Under the pieces are notes generated by a model. That model saw nothing but the letters and a program-made list of their open reading frames with translations, had not been told where the DNA came from and searched no databases. Made by a program: the position numbers and the translations under genes. Positions 52,690-60,521 of a stretch of DNA of 63,010 nt are shown one piece after another. Origin of the DNA: an uncultured Clostridium sp. (GTDB lineage: Bacteria; Bacillota; Clostridia; UBA1212; UBA1255); the NCBI GenBank assembly GCA_900543695.1, contig UQSG01000015.1, positions 1 through 63,010 on the forward strand. The letters run 5' to 3'. How positions within the stretch are numbered: position 1 is the first letter of the stretch; the number at the start of each line of letters is the position of its first letter.

Positions 52690-53328
52690 ATGCAAGAGGA
52701 AGAAAAAATCATGGCAGGAGTTTTATTCTGTCCGGCAGATCCTGAGCTGAAGCAGATAAAATTGCGCACGCATAAATTAAATCAAGATTATAATTCCGCT
52801 TACGAGGACGAAACGGAGAAGCGCCGGGAGCTCATTCTGCAGATAGTCGGAGAAATCGGAGCAGATTTCTTCCTGCAGGGACCAATCTATTTTCATTACG
52901 GAAAGCATACAAAAATCGGGAAAAATTTTTTCGCTAATTTTAATTTTACCGTTCAGGATGACGCTCCCGTAACGATCGGCGATCATTGTAATTTTGGTCC
53001 AAATGTCACAATCGTAACGCCGGTTCATCCCATGCTGCCGCAGGAGAGAGAGGCAATGCTGGATGCAGAAGGAAACAGAAAGCATTTATGCTATGCAAAG
53101 CCGGTACAGATCGGCAGCAACTGCTGGCTGGGGGCAAACGTCGTTGTCTGTTCTGGCGTCACGGTCGGGGACGGCTGTGTGATCGGAGCTGGAAGCGTCG
53201 TGACAAGAGACATTCCTCCGCTCTCGTTCGCGGCTGGAAATCCTTGCCGGGTAATCCGAATGCTGACGGAGCGCGACAGCATGAAATACAAACCGGAAAT
53301 CCTTGCGGACAACAGAGTTATCGAATGA
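52690..53328 (+). CDS. Sugar O-acetyltransferase (maltose/galactoside acetyltransferase type)
   Basis: A 212-residue hexapeptide-repeat transferase. An N-terminal Maac segment (EEKIMAGVLFCPADPELKQIKLRTHKLNQDYNS) leads to the left-handed beta-helix (IGKNFFANFNFTVQDDAPVTIGDHCNFGPNVTIVTPVHPM) and the C-terminal coil (GSNCWLGANVVVCSGVTVGDGCVIGAGSVVTRDIPP). The catalytic His lies in the VHPM segment. It acetylates a sugar with acetyl-CoA. ATG 52690 is chosen for GGAGG just upstream; a Met at 52654 is possible. It is downstream of the MGMT gene and converges on a methyltransferase gene only 3 bases away. Confidence 0.88.
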   Translation: MQEEEKIMAGVLFCPADPELKQIKLRTHKLNQDYNSAYEDETEKRRELILQIVGEIGADFFLQGPIYFHYGKHTKIGKNFFANFNFTVQDDAPVTIGDHCNFGPNVTIVTPVHPMLPQEREAMLDAEGNRKHLCYAKPVQIGSNCWLGANVVVCSGVTVGDGCVIGAGSVVTRDIPPLSFAAGNPCRVIRMLTERDSMKYKPEILADNRVIE

Positions 53329-53331
53329 AAT

Positions 53332-54141
53332 TCATTCCTGATTCCTCTTTCGTCCGATATAAAGCAGATGCTCAGACCAGCTCAGCAGCTCTTCCCGCTC
53401 GCAAAGCTGTACGCAAAAATCGAGCCATAAATCTACGAGCTCTTTCCTTTGGCTCATGATATTCTCCTCACAGGGAGAGGAAATACTTTCCTGTCCGATC
53501 AAATGAAACCGGTCGATCGGAAACTGCTCCAGAAACGGCAGAATTTCATCCTGCCGTGCATAATATGCCCGCGTAAAGGCCTCTCCCGCAAAGCTTCGGT
53601 TCTCGAGGAATGCCTGATAGAAACCGCGTTCCTGCGGATCTGCGATGATATCCGGCTCAAATTTCATCGCGTAAATCATACCGGCATACAGATTAATAAA
53701 CGAGATGAAAATCGTCCCGCCCGGTTTTAAAAGCTTTAAGGCCGCCCAGACGGCCTTTGCCCGCTCGGAGGCTTCCAGAAGATGGTACATCGGTCCCATC
53801 AGCAGGATATGATCGAACGGTTCCGCAAACAGACGGTCGGCCGTCCGGGCGTCGCCGGAAACGCAGCAAAGTTTCAGATTGCTGTTTTTCGCCTGTTCCG
53901 CGGCAAATTTTACATTTTCCTCGGAAAGGTCAAGCAGCGTTACGTCGCATCCCTTTTCAGACAGATAAAGGGAGTATCTGCCAGGACCGCCTCCGATATC
54001 CAGAACCGAATCGCCAGGGCGAATATAGCGATCCAGATAGCGGCAGGTAATCAGGAATTCCGGCCGTCCTGCGATTCGGCTCCATTCTTCCTTTACGTTC
54101 GCATTATAATAATCTCTGATTTCTTTCGTCGTCTGATCCAT
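53332..54141 (-). CDS. SAM-dependent class I methyltransferase
   Basis: A 269-residue methyltransferase. Motif I is VLDIGGGPGRYSLYLSEKGCDVTLLDLSEENV, motif II is FDHILLMGPMYHLLEASERAKAVWAALKLLKPGGTIFISFI. The C-terminal half is a helical substrate-binding part. The substrate is unknown. AAAGGAGG precedes ATG 54141. Confidence 0.83.
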   Translation of the reverse strand: MDQTTKEIRDYYNANVKEEWSRIAGRPEFLITCRYLDRYIRPGDSVLDIGGGPGRYSLYLSEKGCDVTLLDLSEENVKFAAEQAKNSNLKLCCVSGDARTADRLFAEPFDHILLMGPMYHLLEASERAKAVWAALKLLKPGGTIFISFINLYAGMIYAMKFEPDIIADPQERGFYQAFLENRSFAGEAFTRAYYARQDEILPFLEQFPIDRFHLIGQESISSPCEENIMSQRKELVDLWLDFCVQLCEREELLSWSEHLLYIGRKRNQE

Positions 54142-54171
54142 CTGGCGCGCCTCCTTTTTTGTGTGTAAACG

Positions 54172-54207
54172 AAAAACGGCTGAAGCCCCCGTTTCAGCCG
54201 TTTTTTT
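54172..54207. terminator. Terminator after P-loop ATPase gene
   Basis: AAAACGGCTGAA (54173-54184) pairs with TTCAGCCGTTTT (54193-54204). T7 lies on the right and A5 on the left. It lies downstream of the minus-strand ATPase gene. Confidence 0.8.
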
Positions 54208-54261
54208 CTCTGCATGCCTCCCAAAGGATTGGCGTTATTATACAAATCGGGGAACAGATTG

Positions 54262-55272
54262 TCAATCAGCGAAAAGCCTTTCCATTATACAGGACGCGGC
54301 GGCTGCAAGCGCGGCCGGATCGGGCTGCGGCAGCGATGCGTCAAAGGCCTCTGCAGCTTTTTTTATCTCCTTCAGATACGCCGCGGCGGCCGAAATTCTG
54401 TTTTTGTATTCCGTATTCAAGGCTTGAAGCTCATTTTGGTATTTTTCATCCGTGCCGGGCGTTACGCAGGTTGCATAGAGATCTATGGTTTCGTCGCCGG
54501 CACGGCTAGGGAAATATTCGTGGGGCGGCGTGCTGTCAAACAGACAAAAGCCCAGCTCACGTACAGCTACAAGATCCAGGCTTTTGGGATCGAGCGAGCA
54601 ATGATACAGCTCGGTATGACAGCCGGAGGCTGCGGCCGCCTGTGCGATTTTTTTGAGAAACGTCGATTTTCCCGTACCTGGGCGACCCTTAATCAAATAG
54701 CGTTTCGGAATGTCCCGCGTTACTTCCGGAATATAGTTGACATTTCCGTTTACGGTCGCCGCGCCGAAAAACCGGTGTACCTCCGTGCCATTTTTTTTAC
54801 GCGGCAATCCACCGAAAAGCATGCGGATCGTATCTTCCGTGAGACGATCCGCGGCTGCAAAATCCATGCTTCCGATATAAATTTTTTCCTGCTCGTCATG
54901 AATGCGCCTGGCCTCGGTAAATAAGTATCTGGCTGTTTCCAGGTTTGCGCGCAGCAGACTTAGCGTTTCAGAACGCGTGGCTGCCAGAAAATTGGGCTCC
55001 GCTTCGTCGTAAACGTCAAAGCCATACACGCCGGCCGAATGGTCCGGCAGGATTACGCCGCACAGGGAATCATCCAGACAGTGATGAATACAATGCAGCG
55101 GCGTGTTTTCCTCCTCTGCACGCCGGCAGACGGCGGACAGCACCTCCTCCAGAACGGGATGCGGATAACCGCTGAGACGAATCGTACGGCGCAGCGGTGC
55201 AAAATTAGAATCATAATAAGAAACCGCCCGCGGAACATCGGAGCTGATAAAATAATGTAAAACAGAATTCAA
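54262..55272 (-). CDS. P-loop ATPase of the PRK06851 type, function unknown
   Basis: A 336-residue protein. The Walker A KRYLIKGRPGTGKSTFLKKIAQAA lies near residue 195, followed by ELYHCSLDPKSLDLV, a pattern I associate with PRK06851-like ATPases of Bacillota. The N-terminal half lacks a second Walker A. The C-terminus is a helical, Ala-rich segment. The start is TTG 55272, with AAGGAAGG at 7 bases. A Fur-like palindrome sits directly upstream, which suggests metal control. It lies beside the ZIP transporter operon. The function of the family is unknown to me. Confidence 0.65.
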   Translation of the reverse strand: MNSVLHYFISSDVPRAVSYYDSNFAPLRRTIRLSGYPHPVLEEVLSAVCRRAEEENTPLHCIHHCLDDSLCGVILPDHSAGVYGFDVYDEAEPNFLAATRSETLSLLRANLETARYLFTEARRIHDEQEKIYIGSMDFAAADRLTEDTIRMLFGGLPRKKNGTEVHRFFGAATVNGNVNYIPEVTRDIPKRYLIKGRPGTGKSTFLKKIAQAAAASGCHTELYHCSLDPKSLDLVAVRELGFCLFDSTPPHEYFPSRAGDETIDLYATCVTPGTDEKYQNELQALNTEYKNRISAAAAYLKEIKKAAEAFDASLPQPDPAALAAAASCIMERLFAD

Positions 55273-55288
55273 TTCGGCGCCTTCCTTT

Positions 55289-55307
55289 CATAATAACTAT
55301 CATTATT
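55289..55307 (-). promoter_or_regulatory. Fur-like box upstream of P-loop ATPase gene
   Basis: The minus strand reads AATAATGATAGTTATTATG (55307-55289). It matches 15 of 19 positions of the classical Fur consensus. It lies 16 bases before the start codon, next to the ribosome-binding site. Confidence 0.45.
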
Positions 55308-55378
55308 ATATTCCAAACCGCCGGATTTAGTCACCTGCCGGATTGTCTCTTCTGGAGAAGCGTCGCAATACAGGCGTT

Positions 55379-56167
55379 TCAGCCGAGCGCAACGTCCAAA
55401 ACCATCATAATCAGAAAACCGGCCATAACGCCAAGCGTTCCGATATTTGAATGCTCTCCCAGATGCGCCTCCGGAATCAGTTCTTCGACCACAACGTAAA
55501 GCATCGCGCCGGCAGCAAAAGAAAGCAGCCACGGCATAAGCGGCTGAATTGCGCCGGCAGCCAGTACGACCAGGAGCCCGAATACAGGTTCCACAACGCC
55601 GCTTGCCGCGCCGTAAAGAAACGATCTGCCGGGAGACAGGCCTTCCTGTCTGAGCGGCAGCGAAATTGCAGCTCCTTCCGGAAAATTTTGAATGCCGATC
55701 CCGAGCGCCAATGCCAGCGCCGCGGATAGAGAGGAAGAATCGCTGTGCTGCGCTGCCAAGGCAAAAGACAGGCCCACCGCCATTCCTTCCGGAATATTAT
55801 GCAGCGTAACGGCCAGCATCAGCAGCGTTCTCCGTTTCCAGGCCGAGCGCAGGCCTTCGGGCCGTTCCGCATTGATATGGAGATGCGGAAGCAGCACGTC
55901 CAGCATCATGATAAACAGGATCCCCAGTACCAGTCCGCCGGCGGCTGGGATCCATCCAGTCTGGCCGGCGGCTTCTGCTTCTTCGATCGCAGGGATCAGG
56001 AGGCTCCACACGGAAGCCGCGATCATGACGCCTGCCGCGAAGCCGAGAAAAATACGGTTCACCGTATCTCCGATCCTTTTACGGAAAAAGAAGACCAGCG
56101 ACGCTCCCAGCGCCGTCATCAGAAAGGTAAACCCGGTCCCCGTCACCGCCCATAAAATCGCCCGCAT
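55379..56167 (-). CDS. ZIP-family divalent metal transporter
   Basis: A 262-residue integral membrane protein with eight hydrophobic helices. The metal-binding helices IV and V show TLHNIPEGMAVGLSF and IGIQNFPEGAAISLPL, the hallmark of ZIP (ZupT-like) carriers; LPHLHIN lies in the variable loop. It imports zinc, iron or manganese. ATG 56167 is the likely start; the GTG at 56176 is a weaker option. It lies 25 bases behind the flavodoxin gene in the DtxR-type operon. Confidence 0.9.
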   Translation of the reverse strand: MRAILWAVTGTGFTFLMTALGASLVFFFRKRIGDTVNRIFLGFAAGVMIAASVWSLLIPAIEEAEAAGQTGWIPAAGGLVLGILFIMMLDVLLPHLHINAERPEGLRSAWKRRTLLMLAVTLHNIPEGMAVGLSFALAAQHSDSSSLSAALALALGIGIQNFPEGAAISLPLRQEGLSPGRSFLYGAASGVVEPVFGLLVVLAAGAIQPLMPWLLSFAAGAMLYVVVEELIPEAHLGEHSNIGTLGVMAGFLIMMVLDVALG

Positions 56168-56192
56168 GGCCCGCACCCTACTCTCCGCTGCT

Positions 56193-56615
56193 TCAGCTCA
56201 GCGCTTTCCCCAGAGAAAGGCACGCAGCATCCGCCTCCGCATCCGGCGCTTCGTTGCAGATTACGCTGTCGCATGCAAAAACCGCGCCCGCCGCGCTGCA
56301 GGTTTCCTCCCACGTGCGCATCCACTCGCCATCGCCCCAGCCGTACGAGCCGAACAGCGCGATTTTCTTGCCCTTCAGCTTCGGTTCGCACGCTGCAAAC
56401 ATCGGCGCAAAGGTGGTCTCCTCCAGCTGCTCCGCACCCATGGAGGGGCAGCCGAACGCAATCGCGTCAAATTGGTCCATCGCCGCAGGGCTGAACTCCG
56501 CGGCATTGAACAGCGCAGCCTCGGCCCCCGCTGCTTTGGCTCCCTCGGCAACCTTCAGCGCCATCATTTCCGTATTTCCCGTACCGCTCCAATAAACAAC
56601 CGCAATTTTACTCAT
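56193..56615 (-). CDS. Flavodoxin
   Basis: A 140-residue short-chain flavodoxin. The FMN phosphate loop is VVYWSGTGNTEMMA, and the isoalloxazine loops are AFGCPSMGAEQLEE and ALFGSYGWGDGEWMRTWEE. It carries one- or two-electron transfers and usually replaces ferredoxin when iron is short. That fits its place in an operon headed by a DtxR/MntR-type regulator and ending with a ZIP importer. Confidence 0.94.
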   Translation of the reverse strand: MSKIAVVYWSGTGNTEMMALKVAEGAKAAGAEAALFNAAEFSPAAMDQFDAIAFGCPSMGAEQLEETTFAPMFAACEPKLKGKKIALFGSYGWGDGEWMRTWEETCSAAGAVFACDSVICNEAPDAEADAACLSLGKALS

Positions 56616-56648
56616 ATGTAAAACCCTCTTTCTTTATTAATATTTATG

Positions 56649-57200
56649 TCAGGCAGCTACGGTGAGCTGCAAAACACTCCTTCCCTGATTCCAGAGACGC
56701 AGATATACGTCTCTGCATTTCTTAAATTTTTCAAACAGCCGCAGCGTTTCCGCTTCATTGCAGTAAACCTTCCAGCAGCCGGCATGTCTGCAATTCCGTC
56801 CCCCGCTTCGGATAAAACCCATCACATCTCCCAGCGGGTATCCCAAAAACACGCCGATCTCATGAGGAAATGCAGCGTTATCCGCAAGGCGGCAGCGCAG
56901 CCGTTCCAGCGCCGCTTCCGGCTCCGCGGCGGGATAGCCGCAGGCGGCAAGAAAAGGCGCTACGCCCGGCTGCTGCAAATCTTTTTTCAGGCGCTCCTTT
57001 CTGCAAACATACAAGAGCGCAGTGTTTCGTCTTCTGCGCAGAACCATTAAAGAAACGCCTTTCTCCCGAAAGCGTGCCGCCCACATCCGGTACTCCTCTT
57101 GAAATTCGGCTTCACCGTCGTATGCGTAAGTAAAAAGATTCGCTGTCTTTAAAGATGCCAGCGTAGGCGAACAATGTTCGATCAGATATTTCTCAAGCAT
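56649..57200 (-). CDS. DUF3793 family protein
   Basis: A 183-residue protein resembling DUF3793, seen in Clostridia. It shows IEHCSPTLASLKTANLF at the start, the central EFQEEYRMWAARFREKGVSLMVLRRR, the end HEIGVFLGYPLGDVMGFI, and a late CRHAGCWKVYCNEAE segment with three Cys. ATG 57200 has AAAAGGA upstream and overlaps the DUF2325 gene by 8 bases. The conserved Cys and His suggest metal or heme chemistry, which is inference. Its neighbours point to iron or manganese homeostasis. Confidence 0.75.
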   Translation of the reverse strand: MLEKYLIEHCSPTLASLKTANLFTYAYDGEAEFQEEYRMWAARFREKGVSLMVLRRRRNTALLYVCRKERLKKDLQQPGVAPFLAACGYPAAEPEAALERLRCRLADNAAFPHEIGVFLGYPLGDVMGFIRSGGRNCRHAGCWKVYCNEAETLRLFEKFKKCRDVYLRLWNQGRSVLQLTVAA

Positions 57201-57504
57201 GGCAGATATTCCTTTTCTGCAGAGCAGAACAGTGCTCTGCCAATACGGTATGCAATGCGGCGGCACTGCTTCCGTGTACCCTGACGACAGAGATATTATT
57301 TCGCTTTGCCTCCTGGGAAGCGCTGATTACCATCTTATGCGAAACCGTATTCGTGAGCAGGATCAGCAGATCCGGGCATCCCATTTTTTTCTTTAAGGAG
57401 CCATTTTCCTTCGTAAATACTTTTGCTTTACAGCCATAGCATTTACAGATATCCGCATACTGACAGGCCATTCCCTCATTGCCTCCGACAATTACTACAC
57501 TCAT
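57193..57504 (-). CDS. DUF2325 family protein
   Basis: A 103-residue Rossmann-like protein. It opens SVVIVGGNEGMACQYADICKCYGCKAKVF and ends VVRVHGSSAAALHTVL, matching DUF2325. ATG 57504 with GAAAGGA upstream overlaps the regulator gene as ATGA. Members occur beside metal regulators and DUF3793 in Clostridia. Three early cysteines may bind metal. Function unknown. Confidence 0.8.
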   Translation of the reverse strand: MSVVIVGGNEGMACQYADICKCYGCKAKVFTKENGSLKKKMGCPDLLILLTNTVSHKMVISASQEAKRNNISVVRVHGSSAAALHTVLAEHCSALQKRNICHA

Positions 57505-57914
57505 TTTGCCATCCTTTCTTTTTGATCCGCTTCCTCCGCCGATTGAAAGCCGCGGCGCAGCAGATATTCTTTCAGCGCTTGAAAGCTTTCGGCGCTGATC
57601 ACGTGTTCCATCCGGCATGCGTCGCGTACGGCCTGCTTCTGATTCACGCCCAGATTCATAAGCAGCTGTGAGAAAAGAAGATGCCGTTCGTACATCGTCT
57701 CGGCAATCTCCTGCCCCGATTCGGTCAGCGTGATTTCATAATCGTGATTCATGGAAAGATACCCGCCCTCCCGCAGATTGCGCATTGCGATGCAGACGCT
57801 TGCTTTCGAGACGCCAAGCTCTGCCGCAATATCTACAGAGCGCACCGTTCCTTTTCTGTTTTTCAAAATCAAAACGGTCTCCAGATAATCCTCAGCGGAT
57901 TCTTTTACGATCAT
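57501..57914 (-). CDS. DtxR/MntR-family metal-dependent transcription regulator
   Basis: A 137-residue regulator. The N-terminal winged helix is ESAEDYLETVLILKNRKGTVRSVDIAAELGVSKASVCIAMRNLREGGYL. The dimerisation and metal-binding helices follow (ESGQEIAETMYERHLLFSQLL, DACRMEHVISAESFQAL). It lacks the SH3-like third domain, like MntR. It should repress or activate metal uptake genes when loaded with Mn2+ or Fe2+. Two matching palindromes lie upstream of its start, so autoregulation of the operon is likely. Confidence 0.9.
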   Translation of the reverse strand: MIVKESAEDYLETVLILKNRKGTVRSVDIAAELGVSKASVCIAMRNLREGGYLSMNHDYEITLTESGQEIAETMYERHLLFSQLLMNLGVNQKQAVRDACRMEHVISAESFQALKEYLLRRGFQSAEEADQKERMAK

Positions 57915-57972
57915 GCAAGCACTCCCCTTCCGAAAGAAACCATGATCAAAATATTGATCTCTTTTTGCCTTT

Positions 57973-57990
57973 AGTTAGTTTAAGCTAACT
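57973..57990. promoter_or_regulatory. Palindromic operator A for DtxR/MntR-type regulator
   Basis: AGTTAG (57973-57978), six bases, CTAACT (57985-57990); the centre is nearly symmetric. The arm agrees with operator B and with TTAG...CTAA half-sites known for DtxR/SirR-type regulators. Confidence 0.6.
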
Positions 57991-58030
57991 CATGTTCAAA
58001 AAAACAGCAGCGCTTTCGCTCTGTCCCGTT

Positions 58031-58046
58031 GTTAGGTATATCTAAC
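58031..58046. promoter_or_regulatory. Palindromic operator B for DtxR/MntR-type regulator
   Basis: GTTAG (58031-58035), six bases GTATAT, CTAAC (58042-58046). It has the same half-sites and spacing as operator A; the centres are 57 bases apart. Confidence 0.6.
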
Positions 58047-58237
58047 TTACAAAAGAATACCATAAAACGCAAATCCGGTCAAGAGCAGCGGGAAAATTTT
58101 TTCCGCGGTTTACGTCCCAGGAGCGCGCCAGCTGGGCAGGAGCGGCGATCGGCTCTGCCAGAGGATGACGCTCTGCTTTCCTCTCGCAAACACAGATATT
58201 CCGGAATATATCGCTTCTTTGTTCGCCAAAATAATAT

Positions 58238-58266
58238 TTGACAAAGGTGGTCCGATGTTTTATAAT
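58238..58266 (+). promoter_or_regulatory. Perfect consensus promoter for tRNA-Ser
   Basis: TTGACA (58238-58243), 17 bases, TATAAT (58261-58266), ending 17 bases before the tRNA. Confidence 0.9.
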
Positions 58267-58283
58267 ACACCAGTCTTAACGAT

Positions 58284-58376
58284 GGAGAAGTCGCCTAGTC
58301 CGGTCGAGGGCGCACGACTGGAAATCGTGTAATCGTCATAAGCGGTTCGAGGGTTCGAATCCCTCCTTCTCCGCCA
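58284..58376 (+). tRNA. tRNA-Ser (GGA)
   Basis: A 93-base class II tRNA with encoded CCA. The acceptor stem is GGAGAAG (58284-58290) with CTTCTCC (58366-58372), discriminator G and CCA at 58374-58376. The anticodon stem is CACGA/TCGTG with loop CTGGAAA, so the anticodon is GGA (58320-58322), reading UCC/UCU. A long variable arm and the T-loop GGTTCGAATCC are present. It has a perfect promoter and its own terminator. It marks the edge of the AT-rich accessory region. Confidence 0.95.
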
Positions 58377-58378
58377 AA

Positions 58379-58420
58379 AAGAGACAAACTTGTTTTAGAG
58401 CAGGTTTGTCTCTTCTTTTA
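58379..58420 (+). terminator. tRNA-Ser terminator
   Basis: AAGAGACAAAC (58379-58389) pairs with GTTTGTCTCTT (58404-58414), followed by CTTTTAT. Confidence 0.8.
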
Positions 58421-58782
58421 TCCTCAAATAGGTGAAAAATAGAATAATGGCATTGATAACGGCTTGATTTTAATGAAAATCAGGTCGTTTTTTATTTTGT
58501 TCGTTTATATAACAAATTTTAAATATACTAATTTGCGGGTTATGGCTATCAATAAAAAGCCGAACAGAGTTGCAAAACCACTAATATTTACTTTTATTAT
58601 TGTGAAGCGCATAGTGTAAAAATCTAGCGGCAGACAGATTCTAACTCACATGTCTAATTTAAAAATACTCACTAAACTTCCTGCGCAAAGCAATTAACAA
58701 TACCTTTTATTTAGAATACCCTGATTATGCAGATACTATCAGAATTTTTATACAAAAAATAAATCAATGTTACTAAAATATC
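58421..58782. other. AT-rich gene-free stretch after tRNA
   Basis: No gene seen. A terminator-like hairpin at 58459-58488 (13 paired positions including G-U pairs, loop AATG) is followed by T6. It has no visible gene in front of it, so it may be the 3' end of something deleted. The remainder (58500-58782) shows no ORF, repeat or RNA fold that I recognise. Confidence 0.4.
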
Positions 58783-58811
58783 TTTACAATTAATCTCGTT
58801 TATGGTACACT
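58783..58811 (+). promoter_or_regulatory. Promoter of leader peptide / GNAT transcript
   Basis: TTTACA (58783-58788), 17 bases, TACACT (58806-58811) with an extended-10 TG. Confidence 0.6.
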
Positions 58812-58845
58812 ACAATTACTTTGGAGTGAAAGTGAGGTGGACAAA

Positions 58846-58896
58846 ATGACAAATATTGTACTGATAAAATCAAATGCCGTTTTGTCCGCTAATTAA
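58846..58896 (+). CDS. Leader peptide upstream of triple-GNAT gene
   Basis: A 16-codon reading frame, MTNIVLIKSNAVLSAN, with GAGGTGG five bases upstream of ATG 58846. It ends four bases before CTGATT (58900-58905), a segment that can pair with the terminator arm AATCAG (58954-58959). This layout matches leader peptides that sense ribosome stalling in transcription attenuation of resistance genes. Whether the inducer is an antibiotic or an amino-acid shortage cannot be read; the peptide is not rich in any one amino acid. Confidence 0.55.
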   Translation: MTNIVLIKSNAVLSAN

Positions 58897-58899
58897 GAA

Positions 58900-58970
58900 C
58901 TGATTTATTCAGCCTATCTTTTTTCATACGGATTAAATTGTCGCCGCTGATTTAATCAGAGGCGATTTTT
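58900..58970 (+). promoter_or_regulatory. Attenuator: terminator with alternative pairing arms
   Basis: Terminator stem: TCGCC (58941-58945) and CTGATT (58947-58952) pair with AATCAG (58954-58959) and GGCGA (58961-58965), then T5. Alternatives: CTGATT 58900-58905 with AATCAG 58954-58959, and GATTAAA 58931-58937 with TTTAATC 58951-58957. Either would break the terminator. A small CTGA-TTTAT-TCAG hairpin (58900-58912) competes with the first. The terminator lies between the leader peptide and the GNAT gene. Confidence 0.6.
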
Positions 58971-59002
58971 GTATCCAAAATTATAATGAAAGAGGTAGTC
59001 AA

Positions 59003-60463
59003 ATGAAAAAACTTAATTTTATTCAATTGCTAAAAGACAACGAAGAACATTACCATTTGCTTGAAAGTCTGATGATTCCCTACAACATTGAAATTGATTG
59101 TCATCACAACCGGCAAACTCCAAGAGAATTTATTCAAAAAATTACCCGCGGCATGGTAAATATGCAAGGAGCATCAGATCGGCATCTTGAGCTTTGTTAT
59201 GATGGAAATATTCTTATTGGTTTTCTATATGGGAAAGTGGATCACAAAGAACATAAAGGTTTTATCAAGCATGAATATGGTTATATTATGGAATTATATG
59301 TTAAGGCCGAATACCGCCGCATGGGATACGGAAAAGCCATGTTTCAACGGTTGGAGCAACTGTTTGCATCACATGGGACAAAACAGATGTATTTGACAGC
59401 GGATCCGGTAACAGGAAAACCGTTTTGGGAAACTCTTGGATTTGTCGCCACAGGAGAAATTTCGCCCGAAAACAGACTAATGATTTATGAGAAAGCAGTA
59501 GAAAATCCAAAAGAAATTATTACGATTACAATCAGTGATTTTCTTTCCAATCAACTGGTAGAAAAGATTACACTTATGCAATGGCATTCAAGCGAACCGC
59601 AGTTTACAAATTCCGTTAAGCATCTGATTTATGACGGAAAAACACACAGCGATTGCTTTAATGTTATCGCAATTAACGCTGTCGGAGAAGTAATCGGTCG
59701 GATGTTTTGTCTAAAGAATCAGTTGCAACCTAGCCTGTGGTATTATGGAGACCTAGCCGTTTGTCCGGAATATCGCAGGCAGCATATTGCAAGTAAAATG
59801 CTTGCTGCAGCGATTGAATCTCTGATAAGCAGAGGATGCTCCGTTTTACGCACCTATGTAGAACCTGAAAATATTGCCTCTCTGAAATTACAAGCCTCTT
59901 TCGGGTTCTCTGAAAAGCCGTATGAAGTATTTGATAATTTATTGAACGAAGGAGAGCTTATGCTTGAAAAAGAGTTGTCAGTATATTCTGTGTTCCCTGC
60001 AACGGCAAATGACGCTCGCTTTATAACTATGATTTACGGAAAGAATAAGGATATTCTTCATGGCAACACGATTATTTTTGATGAGTGGGAAAAATTGTTA
60101 TCTAAAAATGATCCGGATGAAGCACATTTTTTAATACACAAAGGAGCTATGCCTTGCGCATGGCTGAAAATCAACGGCTTACAAAACACAGATACCGCTT
60201 GGATTAGTATGCTTGCAGTAGAACCGAAAATGCAGCATCAGGGTATTGGCACATATGCTGTAAAATTTGCAGAAGATTTTATCCGTTCAAAAGGCTTTTT
60301 AAAAATTGGCATTCATACGACCGATGACAATACCCCAGCACAAAATTTATATAAGAAATGTGGATATACCATTACGGAACACGATGAATGCACAACAGGT
60401 GATGGCTTAAAGCGAAAAGGATACACCTTTGTAAAGGAACTGCATTCATATTCAAACATGTAA
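59003..60463 (+). CDS. Triple-domain GNAT N-acetyltransferase
   Basis: A 486-residue protein with three GNAT folds in a row. Each has an acetyl-CoA pyrophosphate loop: RRMGYGK (105-111), RRQHIAS (258-264) and QHQGIGT (411-417), preceded by the usual beta4 strands MELYVKAEY, LAVCPEY and LAVEPKM. The domains span about 1-165, 170-325 and 330-486. AGAGG precedes ATG 59003. A leader peptide and attenuator lie upstream, as in inducible antibiotic-resistance genes. Domain 1 resembles aminoglycoside-type acetyltransferases only in general. The substrate is unknown; drug or toxin acetylation is inferred. It is AT-rich relative to the left part of the window. Confidence 0.8.
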   Translation: MKKLNFIQLLKDNEEHYHLLESLMIPYNIEIDCHHNRQTPREFIQKITRGMVNMQGASDRHLELCYDGNILIGFLYGKVDHKEHKGFIKHEYGYIMELYVKAEYRRMGYGKAMFQRLEQLFASHGTKQMYLTADPVTGKPFWETLGFVATGEISPENRLMIYEKAVENPKEIITITISDFLSNQLVEKITLMQWHSSEPQFTNSVKHLIYDGKTHSDCFNVIAINAVGEVIGRMFCLKNQLQPSLWYYGDLAVCPEYRRQHIASKMLAAAIESLISRGCSVLRTYVEPENIASLKLQASFGFSEKPYEVFDNLLNEGELMLEKELSVYSVFPATANDARFITMIYGKNKDILHGNTIIFDEWEKLLSKNDPDEAHFLIHKGAMPCAWLKINGLQNTDTAWISMLAVEPKMQHQGIGTYAVKFAEDFIRSKGFLKIGIHTTDDNTPAQNLYKKCGYTITEHDECTTGDGLKRKGYTFVKELHSYSNM

Positions 60464-60521
60464 AGACCTGTTAAAAAGAATAAGTAAATAGTGAAACCCG
60501 CGATAAACCTTTTGATAGAGA

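Larger units (their letters stand above)
57915..58237. other. Intergenic regulatory region upstream of metal operon
   Basis: No gene recognised. It holds two palindromic operators (listed separately), a GCGG-A/T-CCGC hairpin (about 58087-58105) and a CCCAG...CTGGG hairpin (about 58117-58137). A 63-residue minus-strand frame here (58079-58270) has no family likeness and overlaps the tRNA promoter. Confidence 0.5.

Noticed and set aside
58079..58270. 63-residue minus-strand ORF between the metal operon and tRNA-Ser
   Set aside because: It overlaps the perfect tRNA promoter, lacks a ribosome-binding site and shows no family likeness.
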